Of a stretch of DNA of 64,000 nt, positions 36,859 to 46,114 are shown one piece after another. The notes beneath the pieces were generated by a model. The model was not told where the DNA came from and searched no databases. It was given only the letters and a program-made list of their open reading frames with translations. Source of the stretch: an uncultured Paraprevotella sp. (GTDB taxonomy: Bacteria; Bacteroidota; Bacteroidia; Bacteroidales; Bacteroidaceae); assembly GCA_944321345.1 (NCBI GenBank), contig CALUKY010000012.1:1-64000 (forward strand), given 5' to 3'. Position 1 is the stretch's first letter; each line of letters starts with the position of its first letter. The translations under genes were made by a program, and so were the position numbers.

Positions 36859-37860
36859 TCAGTCTTTGAAATATTTTTTCATGCCTTCAGAATACTCGCT
36901 GATAAAGTTTCCTTTGTCATCGGCATAGATGAAATAGTATTCCAGTTCCGGATGGGCGGTAATGAAATTCTTGGCTTTCTCGCGTCCCATAGCCATGAAA
37001 GCCGTAGCGAAACCGTCCGCATTGGTACCGTTCGCAGCGATAACTGTAGCGCTCAGAATATCTCCGTCAGCAGGATAGCCGGTTATCGGATTGATGGTAT
37101 GTGCATATTTCTTTCCGTCCTTAATATAGAAATTGCGATAATTGCCCGAGGTGGCAACGCCTGTCTTCTGTGGCAACTGGATGATTTGCTGAATTTCCTG
37201 ATTCACTCCCAAAGTATCATCCACCGGTTTGTTGATACCGATAGTCCAGGGATTGCCTTTCGGGTTCTTGCCACTTGCCATAACTTCGCCACCTATATCT
37301 ACCAGATAATCCTTAATGCCATGTCTTTCCAACAGTTCGGCTATCAGATCGCACAGGTATCCGTCACCGATTGCGGAAAAATTCAACAGGATACGCGGAT
37401 CCTCTTTGACCACCTGATCACCTTGGATCTTAACCTTTTTATATCCTACAAATTCTTTCAGACTGTCTATTTCCGCCTGATTGACAACACCCATATTCTT
37501 GAATCCGAATCCCCAAAGATTAATCAATGGCGCACAGGTCGCATCGAACATGCCATCTGTAGCCTCTGAGATTTTCGTACAGCTATTAAAGGCTCTTGTA
37601 AACAAGGTGTCCACCTGCATACTGGTATTGTTATTCACGGCACTGATGATTGATGTGGAATCGAAAGGATTGATAGCATGATGATAAGCCTTGATCATAG
37701 CATTGATCTCTTCATCAAGCGGTTCCTTATACAGATATTTAATACGATAATATGTGTGTGTACTGCCTTCTGTCACTTGATAAGTTGCCGGCTTCTCGCA
37801 TCCGGTCACTAAAAGGATGGCCAGCGGAAGCAAAGCCCATAGTGCGATAATTTTTTTCAT
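36859..37860 (-). CDS. apbE: FAD:protein FMN transferase (ApbE family), lipoprotein
   Basis: This 333-residue lipoprotein (lipobox VTGC, C21) transfers FMN from FAD to threonine residues of proteins such as the Na+-pumping NADH:quinone reductase and Rnf subunits. Family blocks are present: NPFDSTSIISAVN, DATCAPLINLWGFG, the flavin-binding DIGGEVMASG with KGNPWTIGI, then GVATSGNYRNF and the metal-binding HTINPITGYP with NADGFATAFMAMG. Length is normal. None of its usual target complexes is encoded nearby. Confidence 0.94.
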   Translation of the reverse strand: MKKIIALWALLPLAILLVTGCEKPATYQVTEGSTHTYYRIKYLYKEPLDEEINAMIKAYHHAINPFDSTSIISAVNNNTSMQVDTLFTRAFNSCTKISEATDGMFDATCAPLINLWGFGFKNMGVVNQAEIDSLKEFVGYKKVKIQGDQVVKEDPRILLNFSAIGDGYLCDLIAELLERHGIKDYLVDIGGEVMASGKNPKGNPWTIGINKPVDDTLGVNQEIQQIIQLPQKTGVATSGNYRNFYIKDGKKYAHTINPITGYPADGDILSATVIAANGTNADGFATAFMAMGREKAKNFITAHPELEYYFIYADDKGNFISEYSEGMKKYFKD

Positions 37861-38086
37861 ACCGTTTCTTGATTTTGAATGATATAATGATGCTTCTTTT
37901 GAAATATGAGATCAAAATTACGTAATATTTTCAAGAATAAGGAATAAAAACCGGTGATTTATTATTTCGTAAGAAGTCTTAGAAAAAACGCCTGTCTGTC
38001 TATTATTGGGGTTTATAAAGAAAAAACTGTATTTTTGCATATTGTTAGTGGTTTATTATATCAAAAATCGAATAGAAAAACTCAAA

Positions 38087-40642
38087 ATGAAAAAAACAGT
38101 CGTATTACCTTTGGCTGCTTTATTGCTCTCTGCTTCATCGGTCAGCGCCGATAATATTCAGCGTTTGCAGTTGTTGCAGCCCATTTCCGTATGCTCTCCG
38201 GTTTTTACAGACTCTCTGAACACGGATGGAGTCAAGCCAGATCTGGCTGAATTATTGATGAAATCAGCACTCCCTTTAGACCGTAATCAGGAAGGGGCTC
38301 TTTTTCTAAGTGCCGATACAGCCGGCATATTCCGTTTGCCGGAACAGGACAAGAACAGCGAAAACCAGTTTCTGGTTCTGAACACCTGCATTCGTGCAGA
38401 CCGGTTCTGCAAGGGTAAATTGAAAATCAAAATGCCTTACCGCTTTGAGATTTATGTAAACGGCGAAAAGAAAAAAGACAAGAAAGCCGTACAGGATTCT
38501 CTGAAACATGCTCAGGAAATTAGTGTCGATTTAAAACTGGAACCCGAAGTCATGTATCAGGTAGCCTTGAAGGTGCTCCGCTTGCAGTCTGATTCGGCAG
38601 AAGCCGACTTTACCATGCGCTGGGAACCGGAAGCCAATACAGACTCCTTGATCCAGGTAACTGCCGATCCGGAAATGAAGGGACGTTATCTGCTGCCGAA
38701 TACCGTATTTGGCAAGCGGGTAACCCGCGTCAGTGTGTCGCCCGATGGCAAATATCTGCTCACCCAATATACCGACTGGTATGATATGCAACGCAGCAAT
38801 ACCTATACGGTGTTGAGCGAAGTGAAAAGCGGTCGTACTCTTTCAACATTCACTCAAGGCGCCAAATCGCTGTCATGGACTCCGACCAGTTCACGCCTGT
38901 ATTATACCGCCACTTCAGATAAAGGCGTAAAGATCATCACTGTAGATCCGAAGACTTTAGCCGAAGAAGTTGTCGCCGACCATGTACCTGAAGGACATTT
39001 CGTATGGTCACCTGATGAAAAGACTCTGTTCTTTACTGATTACGAGCAGATCAAAGGTGACAACGGTCCGGTTCATCGCGTGCTGAGCCCCGAAGACCGT
39101 GTTCCCGGAACCCGCGGACGCAGCTTCATTGTACGCTATAATTTACAGACCGGCTTACGTGAGCGTCTGACCAGCGGATTGCGCACCAGCTATATGCAGG
39201 ATTTAAGTGTCGACGGCAAATATCTGCTCTTTACCGTGTCCCAAAGTACTCCGGACAAATGGCCTTTCAGCATCTCATCTCTGTATCGTATGGATCTTCA
39301 GACTTTGAGTGTGGACACACTGGTGGCCCAGGATGCCTTCATGGGCAGAGCGTCATTCTCGCCGGATGGCAAATCCGTACTGATCACAGGCGGACCGGAA
39401 GCTTTTGGAGGTATCGGCAAAAATTGCGGAAAGCATCCGATTGCCAATAATTACGACACTCAAGCCTTTATTCTGGACATAGAAAGCGGCAAGATCGATC
39501 CGATCACCAAAGATTTCAATCCGACCATCGCCTCTACAAACTGGTCACCTTATGACAAGAACATCTATTTCAAGACCACTGATGGCGCACTGGAAACCGT
39601 ATATCGCTATCTGGTAAAGAGTGGCAAGTACGAGCGTCTTCCTTTGGAGGGCGATTGTGTACGCAACTTCTCTTTGTCCGACAAGGCACCGGTAGCCGCC
39701 TATACCACAGCTACAGCCAGCACCAGCGGCACCGCCTATCTTTTTGACCTGTCCAAAGACAAATCCACACTAATTGCCGATCCATATGCCGAGGAACTGA
39801 AAAAAATGGATATGGGAACCATCAAGGACTGGAACTTCAAGGCTTCCGACGGCACGGAAATTACCGGTTATTACTGCCTGCCGCCGCAATTCGATGCCAG
39901 CAAGAAATATCCGCTCATTGTATACTACTACGGAGGAACCACGCCAACCAGCAAGAGCATGGACAATCCGTATGCGGCCCAACTGTTCGCTTCGCGCGAC
40001 TATGTGGTTTATGTCGTGAATCCGAGTGGGACCATCGGTTTCGGTCAGGAGTTCTCCGCACGCCATGTCAATGCCTGGGGACAGCGCACAGCCAACGATA
40101 TCATCGAGGGTACCCGTCAGTTCTGCAAGGAGCATGCCTTTGTCGATTCTACAAAGATCGGTTGTTTGGGTGCTTCTTACGGAGGTTTCATGACCCAGTA
40201 TCTGCAAACCCAAACCGATCTGTTTGCTGCCGCAGCTTCACATGCCGGTATCAGCAACGTGACCAGCTATTGGGGCGAAGGCTACTGGGGTGTAGGTTAT
40301 AATGCCGTAGCTGCTGCACAGAGTTATCCGTGGACTAACCCGGAGCTATTTACCAAACAGGGGTCTCTGTTTAATGCCGACAAGATCAACACTCCGTTGC
40401 TACTGTTGCATGGTACTGCCGATACCAATGTACCTGTAGGCGAGAGCATTCAGCTTTACAATGCCTTGAAGATTTTGGGTAAACCGGTAGAATTCATTCA
40501 GGTAGACGGCGAAGACCACTTCATTGCCGATTACAACAAACGTGTACTGTGGCACAATGCCATTATGGCCTGGTTTGCCAAATGGTTGCAGAATTCACCG
40601 GAATGGTGGAACGACATGTATCCGGAAAAGCGTTTGCGCTAA
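38087..40642 (+). CDS. S9-family prolyl oligopeptidase-type peptidase, exported
   Basis: A 851-residue protein. The start at 38087 begins a good signal peptide (to SVSA, residue 21); the frame extends 27 codons upstream but that segment also crosses the promoter-like TATTTTTG at 38030. The N-terminal two thirds are beta-propeller, with repeated SPDGK and WSPDEK blade motifs. The C-terminal alpha/beta-hydrolase domain has the nucleophile S697 in GASYGGF, an Asp in GTADTNVPVGES and a His in DGEDHFI. It probably clips dipeptides or oligopeptides in the periplasm, like the DPP IV-type enzymes of Porphyromonas. Confidence 0.9.
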   Translation: MKKTVVLPLAALLLSASSVSADNIQRLQLLQPISVCSPVFTDSLNTDGVKPDLAELLMKSALPLDRNQEGALFLSADTAGIFRLPEQDKNSENQFLVLNTCIRADRFCKGKLKIKMPYRFEIYVNGEKKKDKKAVQDSLKHAQEISVDLKLEPEVMYQVALKVLRLQSDSAEADFTMRWEPEANTDSLIQVTADPEMKGRYLLPNTVFGKRVTRVSVSPDGKYLLTQYTDWYDMQRSNTYTVLSEVKSGRTLSTFTQGAKSLSWTPTSSRLYYTATSDKGVKIITVDPKTLAEEVVADHVPEGHFVWSPDEKTLFFTDYEQIKGDNGPVHRVLSPEDRVPGTRGRSFIVRYNLQTGLRERLTSGLRTSYMQDLSVDGKYLLFTVSQSTPDKWPFSISSLYRMDLQTLSVDTLVAQDAFMGRASFSPDGKSVLITGGPEAFGGIGKNCGKHPIANNYDTQAFILDIESGKIDPITKDFNPTIASTNWSPYDKNIYFKTTDGALETVYRYLVKSGKYERLPLEGDCVRNFSLSDKAPVAAYTTATASTSGTAYLFDLSKDKSTLIADPYAEELKKMDMGTIKDWNFKASDGTEITGYYCLPPQFDASKKYPLIVYYYGGTTPTSKSMDNPYAAQLFASRDYVVYVVNPSGTIGFGQEFSARHVNAWGQRTANDIIEGTRQFCKEHAFVDSTKIGCLGASYGGFMTQYLQTQTDLFAAAASHAGISNVTSYWGEGYWGVGYNAVAAAQSYPWTNPELFTKQGSLFNADKINTPLLLLHGTADTNVPVGESIQLYNALKILGKPVEFIQVDGEDHFIADYNKRVLWHNAIMAWFAKWLQNSPEWWNDMYPEKRLR

Positions 40643-40666
40643 TCCGGTTCTGGTAAAGAAACATAA

Positions 40667-40710
40667 AAATCATCAGGAGCATTTTAAAATGTCATCCTGA
40701 TGATTTTTTC
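40667..40710 (+). terminator. terminator after the S9 peptidase gene
   Basis: AAATCATCAGGA (40667-40678) pairs with TCCTGATGATTT (40695-40706), continuing into a T run. Confidence 0.85.
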
Positions 40711-40770
40711 TTTTTGTCAGCATGCTTCCGAAGAAGTATCAGCTGCGGCCGGACAGATATTTTCCTGATG

Positions 40771-40827
40771 AAAAAAGAATCCCCCAATGAAGCCATATTC
40801 ATGCTATGAAGCTTCATTGGGGGATTC
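40771..40827 (-). terminator. terminator of the nrdDG transcript
   Basis: GAATCCCCCAATGAAGC (40777-40793) pairs perfectly with 40811-40827. On the - strand the stem is followed by six T (the AAAAAA at 40771-40776), just past the nrdG stop. Confidence 0.85.
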
Positions 40828-40853
40828 CCGTTTAATCTGGTCGTAACAGTCAT

Positions 40854-41351
40854 TCAGACCACTGTGCTATGATAAAGTTCCACATGTCCGTTATGCAGCG
40901 AACGGGGCACATCAATAAGACGCTGGTTGCGGCTGCCGCGGAACAACAGGTCCTCGTCTTTTTGAGATTCGATGAAGGGGCCGTCCACCAATACGTCAAT
41001 CCACTGGAGCAGTTCCTTCTGACGATCGTTTTTCAACAGCTGTTCATAAGTATATCCGGTATAGCACCAGATGTTCTTTCCGGTTTCCTTTTTGATTTGT
41101 CGGGCCAGTTTGGTAAAGCCTTCCGGCTGAAACATCGGATCACCTCCACTGAAAGTCACATCGGCAAATTCATCTGCCCGGATTACTTTCATAATCTCAT
41201 CGACAGGCATCATTGTGCCTGCGCTCTTTTTCCATGATTGCGGATTATGGCATCCCGGACATGCATTCGGGCATCCCGCCGCATAAACCGTTGTGCGGAA
41301 CCCCGGTCCGTCTACCGTGGTGTCCTCCACGATTTTGATGACAGAAATCAT
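40854..41351 (-). CDS. nrdG: anaerobic ribonucleotide reductase activating protein
   Basis: This 165-residue radical-SAM enzyme installs the glycyl radical on NrdD. The iron-sulfur cysteines are C27, C31 and C34 in GCPNACPGCHNPQSW, the family's CxxxCxxC form. TFSGGDPMFQ is the SAM-binding GGDP block. Length is typical. It starts 18 bases after nrdD on the same strand and is last in the operon. Confidence 0.95.
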   Translation of the reverse strand: MISVIKIVEDTTVDGPGFRTTVYAAGCPNACPGCHNPQSWKKSAGTMMPVDEIMKVIRADEFADVTFSGGDPMFQPEGFTKLARQIKKETGKNIWCYTGYTYEQLLKNDRQKELLQWIDVLVDGPFIESQKDEDLLFRGSRNQRLIDVPRSLHNGHVELYHSTVV

Positions 41352-41369
41352 ATCTTCTTAATTCTTGAA

Positions 41370-43595
41370 TTAGTCTTTTGTATGAATGACGCGGTCGTTC
41401 AGTTCGGCCAGCTTGCCCTGATTCCAACGGTCCGTGGTGCCCACCAAATAACCGGTGATGCGCTGCAGACGGTCAATGTGGGTGCTACCGCATTTCGGGC
41501 ATTTCTCCAGATGATCGTCAGCATTCTCATAACCGCAGTCCATGCAGCGGTTGCGGTTGTGGTTTACCGAGCCGTAACCGATGTTGTAACGGTCCATCAT
41601 GTCCACCACACGCATGATTACTTCCGGATTGTGTGTGGCATCACCGTCAATCTCCACGTAGAAGATGTGTCCGCCTCGGGTCAGATCGTGATACGGTGCC
41701 TCCACTTCAGCCTTATGACGTGCGCTACACTTGTAATACACCGGAACATGATTGGAGTTGGTATAGTAATCACGGTCAGTGATTCCCGGAAGTACACCGA
41801 ACTTCTTACGGTCTATCTTCGTGAAGCGTCCTGCCAATCCCTCAGCCGGTGTAGCCAATACACTATAGTTATGCTGATAAGTCTTTGAGAAATCGGCCGC
41901 ACGGTCGCGCATATAAGTCACGATACGCAGTCCCAATTCCTGAGCCTTCTCGCTCTCTCCGTGATGCTTTCCGATCAAAGCCACCAGACATTCCGCCAGT
42001 CCGATAAATCCGATACCCAAAGTACCCTGATTGATTACCGGAGCAATGGTTTCATTCGGGTCCAGTTTCTCCGCACCGTTCCAGAGTGAGCTCATCAGCA
42101 ACGGGAACTGTTTCACGAAAGCAGTGGACTGGAACTTGAAACGGTCATCCAGCTGTTTGGCTGTAACCTCAAGCATACGGTCCAGTTTTGCAAAGAAAGA
42201 GGCAATACGCTCTTCTTCGTTTTGGATATCCATGCACTCAATGGCCAGACGCACGATGTTGATGGTTGAGAAAGACAAGTTGCCTCGTCCTACAGAAGTC
42301 TTCGGACCGAAGTAATTCTCAAACACTCGGGTACGGCAACCCATGGTAGCTGTTTCATACAGATAACGCTTCGGATCATCGGCACGCCACATCTCATGCT
42401 GGTTGAAAGTGGCATCCAGATTAATAAAGTTCGGGAAGAAACGACGGGCTGTTACCTTGCAGGCATAACAGTAAAGGTCATAGTTCCGGTCTTCCGGCAG
42501 ATAGCTTACACCTCTCTTCTTCTTCCAGATCTGGATGGGGAAGATCGCCGTTTCGCCATTTCCCACACCCTCATAGGTGCTGGTCAGCAGTTCACGGATT
42601 ACACAACGTCCTTCGGCCGAGGTGTCTGTACCATAATTAATGGAACTGAATACCACCTGATTTCCACCGCGTGAGTGGATGGTGTTCATATTATGGATAA
42701 ACGCCTCCATAGATTGATGCACGCGTGCTACGGTCTTATTGATGGCATGCTGCTTCATGCGTGCTTCTCCCTGCAAACCGTCTAATGGCAAAGTCAGATA
42801 ATCATCGATTTCCGCTTCGTAAAGATGCTTCAAGTCTTCGCCGGTCAGTTCCTCCAGAATTTTCACCTCTTCTATATAGCTGGCGCGTACGTAAGGGGCC
42901 AGATAGAAGTCAAAAGCCGGAATGGCCTGTCCGCCATGCATCTCATTCTGTGCGGTTTCCAAAGAGATACATCCTAAAATGCTGGCTGTTTCAATTCTTT
43001 TGGCCGGTCTGGATTCGCCGTGTCCGGCAGAAAAACCGTTTTTCAGAATATGATCCAACGGATGCTGCACGCAAGTAAGACTCTTGGTCGGATAATAATC
43101 CTTGTCATGGATGTGCAGATAATTATTCTTTACAGCCTGACGGGTCTCCTCACTCAAAAGGTAGTCATCTACAAAGGGTTTGGTTGTTTCACTGGCAAAC
43201 TTCATCATCATACCGGCAGGAGTGTCGGCATTCATGTTCGCGTTCTCGCGTGTCACATCATTTGACTTGATATTGATGATTTCCAGGAACATGTCGCGTG
43301 TCTTGGCTTTTCGCGCAATGCTACGCTGGTTACGATAGGTAATATACTTCTGAGCAACATCTTTTCTTTTGCTCTTCATCAGTTCGATTTCCACCGCATC
43401 CTGAATCTCTTCCACAGTCATTTGTGATTTGCCTTTGGCTGCAATGTGTTCGGCAATGTACAATCCCAGTTCCTGGTTTTCACCCAGCTCTGTTTGCATC
43501 ATGGCTTTGCGTATGGCTGTAACGATCTTTTCGCTATTGAATTCAACGATGCGTCCGTCCCTTTTAAGTACCGTTTGAATCATATCTTTTTTCAA
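41370..43595 (-). CDS. nrdD: anaerobic (class III) ribonucleoside-triphosphate reductase
   Basis: This 741-residue enzyme makes deoxyribonucleotides without oxygen. The N-terminal ATP-cone (about 5-95, KRDGRIVEFNSEKI) gives allosteric control. The glycyl-radical core contains PLDHILKNGFSAGHGESRPAKR-type segments. Near the C terminus lie zinc-binding CMDCG and CPKCG pairs and the glycyl-radical motif RITGYLVGTTDRW. It is transcribed from a leader that carries a cobalamin riboswitch, so synthesis should fall when B12 is plentiful; that points to a B12-dependent class II reductase elsewhere in the genome, outside this window. Confidence 0.96.
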   Translation of the reverse strand: MKKDMIQTVLKRDGRIVEFNSEKIVTAIRKAMMQTELGENQELGLYIAEHIAAKGKSQMTVEEIQDAVEIELMKSKRKDVAQKYITYRNQRSIARKAKTRDMFLEIINIKSNDVTRENANMNADTPAGMMMKFASETTKPFVDDYLLSEETRQAVKNNYLHIHDKDYYPTKSLTCVQHPLDHILKNGFSAGHGESRPAKRIETASILGCISLETAQNEMHGGQAIPAFDFYLAPYVRASYIEEVKILEELTGEDLKHLYEAEIDDYLTLPLDGLQGEARMKQHAINKTVARVHQSMEAFIHNMNTIHSRGGNQVVFSSINYGTDTSAEGRCVIRELLTSTYEGVGNGETAIFPIQIWKKKRGVSYLPEDRNYDLYCYACKVTARRFFPNFINLDATFNQHEMWRADDPKRYLYETATMGCRTRVFENYFGPKTSVGRGNLSFSTINIVRLAIECMDIQNEEERIASFFAKLDRMLEVTAKQLDDRFKFQSTAFVKQFPLLMSSLWNGAEKLDPNETIAPVINQGTLGIGFIGLAECLVALIGKHHGESEKAQELGLRIVTYMRDRAADFSKTYQHNYSVLATPAEGLAGRFTKIDRKKFGVLPGITDRDYYTNSNHVPVYYKCSARHKAEVEAPYHDLTRGGHIFYVEIDGDATHNPEVIMRVVDMMDRYNIGYGSVNHNRNRCMDCGYENADDHLEKCPKCGSTHIDRLQRITGYLVGTTDRWNQGKLAELNDRVIHTKD

Positions 43596-43701
43596 TGTTA
43601 AATGTCTATTCGCTTGTTTTTCAGCAAAGAATCCCCTTACCCTGTTTCCTTTAGGGTTTCATGGTTCTGCAACCGTCATGTCTCGGATAGAAATCTTTGC
43701 C

Positions 43702-43736
43702 TATAATATGCCTTGAGTCCACGAAGTCATATTATA
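43702..43736 (-). promoter_or_regulatory. hairpin between riboswitch and nrdD (possible expression platform)
   Basis: TATAATATG (43702-43710) pairs with CATATTATA (43728-43736), directly downstream of the cobalamin aptamer on the - strand. There is no T run, so it is more likely to act on translation or to be an unrelated hairpin. The leader then continues about 105 bases to the nrdD start. Confidence 0.4.
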
Positions 43737-43741
43737 CTATG

Positions 43742-43921
43742 TCTTCAGGCAGGTCTTCTGACTTATCCAACCTTGCTTCCTTCCCGGTTCCGCATCGAAC
43801 CAGTGGTCTTTTGGGGGTGTGAGCAAAGTCTTGTGAAAGGATTCACAGCAGCGGGCCTGTTCGGGATTTGCACCCGATTCCCTTTTCATTTGCCAGACAG
43901 GATTGCCCGGTCAAACACCTG
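43742..43921 (-). ncRNA. cobalamin (AdoCbl-type) riboswitch upstream of nrdDG
   Basis: Read on the - strand, the segment has the conserved core in order: AAAAGGGAATCGGGTGCAAA, then CCCGAACAGGCCCGCTGCTG with TGTGA, CCACTGG, CGGGAAGGAAGCAAG, and the B12 box AAGTCAGAAGACCTGCC. These are the landmarks of the adenosylcobalamin aptamer. The aptamer begins close to the predicted transcript start and ends about 145 bases before nrdD. Binding of B12 would be expected to reduce expression of the B12-independent NrdDG enzyme. Confidence 0.93.
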
Positions 43922-43929
43922 AACGACGA

Positions 43930-43961
43930 CAAAGATATATCTTTTTAAAGAGCTTTCCAAA
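43930..43961 (-). promoter_or_regulatory. promoter of the riboswitch-nrdDG transcript
   Basis: On the - strand TTTG (complement of 43958-43961), 20 bases, then TATCTTTG (complement of 43930-43937) fit the Bacteroides consensus with one extra base in the spacer. The start of transcription would fall right at the 5' end of the aptamer. Confidence 0.6.
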
Positions 43962-44144
43962 CCTTTTTTCTGTATTTATTTTTCTATTTTTGACTTTAGT
44001 TTTTCTCCAAAGTTTGTATTGATTACAAAACAACTTCATCCGTTATTTGGCAAAAGCCTTATAAAATCAAGTGTATTCCGCAATTTCCCTACTTCTTTTC
44101 GGATAATAAGAGTTTATGAAAAATATATACAAAAATATTTTTTA

Positions 44145-45197
44145 CTATTTGTTCTTTTTTTCTTTCAGGCGGAATTTTGCCCATACTCCTTTATGATCCG
44201 AAGGCCATGTGTCTTGAGGAAGGATAAAAGAATCCCGGGAAAGTTCGGGCGCCCGCTTTCCTTTTCGGATGCAACCGTTTGGTCCCACAACAGAGGCCTC
44301 TTTCAATTTCAGATTCTTATGCGGATAATAAAAAATGAAATCGATACGCTCTCGTTCGTCCGCATCCGGTGCCCAGGTTATCTTCTCCGGAGCCAGTGCC
44401 GGATTATCCGATGGGTAAGTATATCCCGGATGTGTTATCGGATTGGGATAGAGGCTGCGGTAGGCATCCCGAAAACCACACTGTTGCAAAGTGCTGGTTG
44501 CCGGCCACGCAATGATGACTCCATGATGGTCTGCGCTGTCTTTGGTAGCTTCGGTCCAGTCCAAATGCGACGGCTCGTTGAAATCACCTCCAAGAAACAC
44601 CAGACTGCCTCCGGCTATTTCCTTTTGCGCATCGGCCGTGAAGTTATGTATAGCCTCATCACGAAGCGACAGCGCATTTCTTCTCAATATTTCTGTAGTA
44701 TCCGTCAATGGAGCATCCATCTTTTGCCAATTGTTGCCATCGTATCCGCGTACCTCGTAATAAGTGTCGTTCTGATAATCCAGATGCGCTGTATAAACCG
44801 CACAGGGATGACCATGCAAGGTCGTACGCAATTTGTAGATGGTACCGTGGTCATCTTTAATGGGGAAAATAGTGGTCGAATCGGTTATCGGATGGCGGCT
44901 CAGCAGACCGGAATCATAACTGTAGAAAGAATAGTAAGTCAGTCCCTTTTCCTGAAGCGACTGCACAATGCGGTCACAGAAACGCGTATCGTGGTAATTA
45001 CGCACCTCGCTCAGCATGACAAAATCCGGTTGCAGACGGGCTATCTCCCGAACAATGGCTTCATATCCCTGAGGCACCATGGTGCCCTCCTGCCAAATAT
45101 TGAATTGCAACATGCTGACATCCTTCGAAGCGGAACAGCCGCTCAGCAACAGTCCCAGGCAAAATCCCCGGAACAGAGTAAAAGCATTTTTCTTCAT
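44145..45197 (-). CDS. endonuclease/exonuclease/phosphatase-family lipoprotein
   Basis: This 350-residue protein has a lipoprotein signal (lipobox LSGC, C21) followed by a DNase I-like fold. Visible motifs are MLQFNIW at the start of the domain, the metal Glu in MLSEVRN, GGDFNEPSHLDW and, near the end, WPSDHKGVWA with the catalytic Asp-His pair. As a surface or periplasmic lipoprotein it more likely cuts phosphodiesters in lipids, nucleic acids or sugar phosphates than repairs DNA. Divergent from xth. The 200 bases between its end and the nrdD promoter hold nothing recognised. Confidence 0.85.
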   Translation of the reverse strand: MKKNAFTLFRGFCLGLLLSGCSASKDVSMLQFNIWQEGTMVPQGYEAIVREIARLQPDFVMLSEVRNYHDTRFCDRIVQSLQEKGLTYYSFYSYDSGLLSRHPITDSTTIFPIKDDHGTIYKLRTTLHGHPCAVYTAHLDYQNDTYYEVRGYDGNNWQKMDAPLTDTTEILRRNALSLRDEAIHNFTADAQKEIAGGSLVFLGGDFNEPSHLDWTEATKDSADHHGVIIAWPATSTLQQCGFRDAYRSLYPNPITHPGYTYPSDNPALAPEKITWAPDADERERIDFIFYYPHKNLKLKEASVVGPNGCIRKGKRAPELSRDSFILPQDTWPSDHKGVWAKFRLKEKKNK

Positions 45198-45291
45198 CGG
45201 TAAAGTGATTTTGTTTTTCTTAGATTAAGATAAGAAATGTGCCGCAAAGTTAATGAATCTTTTCCGAAATGGGTCATTGCCCCGACATTTC

Positions 45292-45322
45292 TTTGAACAG
45301 AAGGAAATAAAGCGTATTTTTG
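45292..45322 (+). promoter_or_regulatory. Bacteroides-type promoter of the xth operon
   Basis: TTTG at 45292-45295, exactly 19 bases, then TATTTTTG at 45315-45322: a perfect match to the Bacteroides consensus, 30 bases before the xth start. Confidence 0.8.
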
Positions 45323-45352
45323 CAACATCAACCCCTATATTAAGAAAGAAAT

Positions 45353-46108
45353 ATGAAGTTTATATCATGGAATGTCAACGGCTTGCGGGCTTGTTGCGAC
45401 AAAGGTTTCCGCGAGGCGTTTGCCCGTTTAGACGCGGATTTCTTCTGCCTGCAGGAAACCAAGATGCAGGCCGGACAGTTGGATTTGGAGTTTGAGGGCT
45501 ATCATTCTTACTGGAATTATGCCGAAAAGAAAGGCTATTCCGGTACGGCAATTTTCACGAAACACGAACCATTGTCTGTTGCTTATGGAATCGGAAAAGA
45601 GGAACACGACCACGAAGGCCGTGTCATCACTCTTGAAATGCCGGACTTTTATATGGTGACCGTGTACACCCCGAATTCACAGGACGGACTGAAACGTCTG
45701 GATTACCGTATGGGGTGGGAACGCGATTTCCGGGCTTATATCCGCGATCTGGATGCCAAGAAGCCCGTAGTGCTGTGCGGCGACTTGAATGTGGCCCACA
45801 AGGAAATTGACTTGAAGAACCCCAAGACCAACCGCCGCAACGCCGGCTTTACAGACGAGGAACGCGAGCAGTTCCAGAATCTGCTCGACAGCGGTTTTAC
45901 CGATTCCTTCCGTTACTTCTACCCCGATATGGAGAACATCTACTCCTGGTGGTCTTACCGTTTCAAGGCGCGTGAAAAGAATGCCGGGTGGCGTATTGAC
46001 TACTTCGTGGTGTCTTCCCGTCTGGAAGAAAAGTTACAGAGCGCCCATATTCATACCGACATATTCGGTTCGGACCATTGTCCGGTAGAAGTACAGATTA
46101 ATTTTTAG
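45353..46108 (+). CDS. xth: exodeoxyribonuclease III
   Basis: This 251-residue DNase I-fold enzyme is the AP endonuclease of base-excision repair. It has MKFISWNVNGLRA at the N terminus, LQETKMQ (metal Glu), YSGTAIFTK, the VVLCGDLNVAH block with catalytic Asp and Asn, and the C-terminal SDHCPVEV Asp-His pair. No signal peptide, so cytoplasmic. The frame from 45253 is an artefact in a different phase. It is first of a three-gene unit with dgkA and a PAP2 gene. Confidence 0.94.
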   Translation: MKFISWNVNGLRACCDKGFREAFARLDADFFCLQETKMQAGQLDLEFEGYHSYWNYAEKKGYSGTAIFTKHEPLSVAYGIGKEEHDHEGRVITLEMPDFYMVTVYTPNSQDGLKRLDYRMGWERDFRAYIRDLDAKKPVVLCGDLNVAHKEIDLKNPKTNRRNAGFTDEEREQFQNLLDSGFTDSFRYFYPDMENIYSWWSYRFKAREKNAGWRIDYFVVSSRLEEKLQSAHIHTDIFGSDHCPVEVQINF

Positions 46109-46114
46109 TTTCTG

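Noticed and set aside
43742-43921. A tRNA, because of the GGTGCAAATCCC-like string
   Set aside because: The string belongs to the cobalamin aptamer core; no cloverleaf can be drawn.
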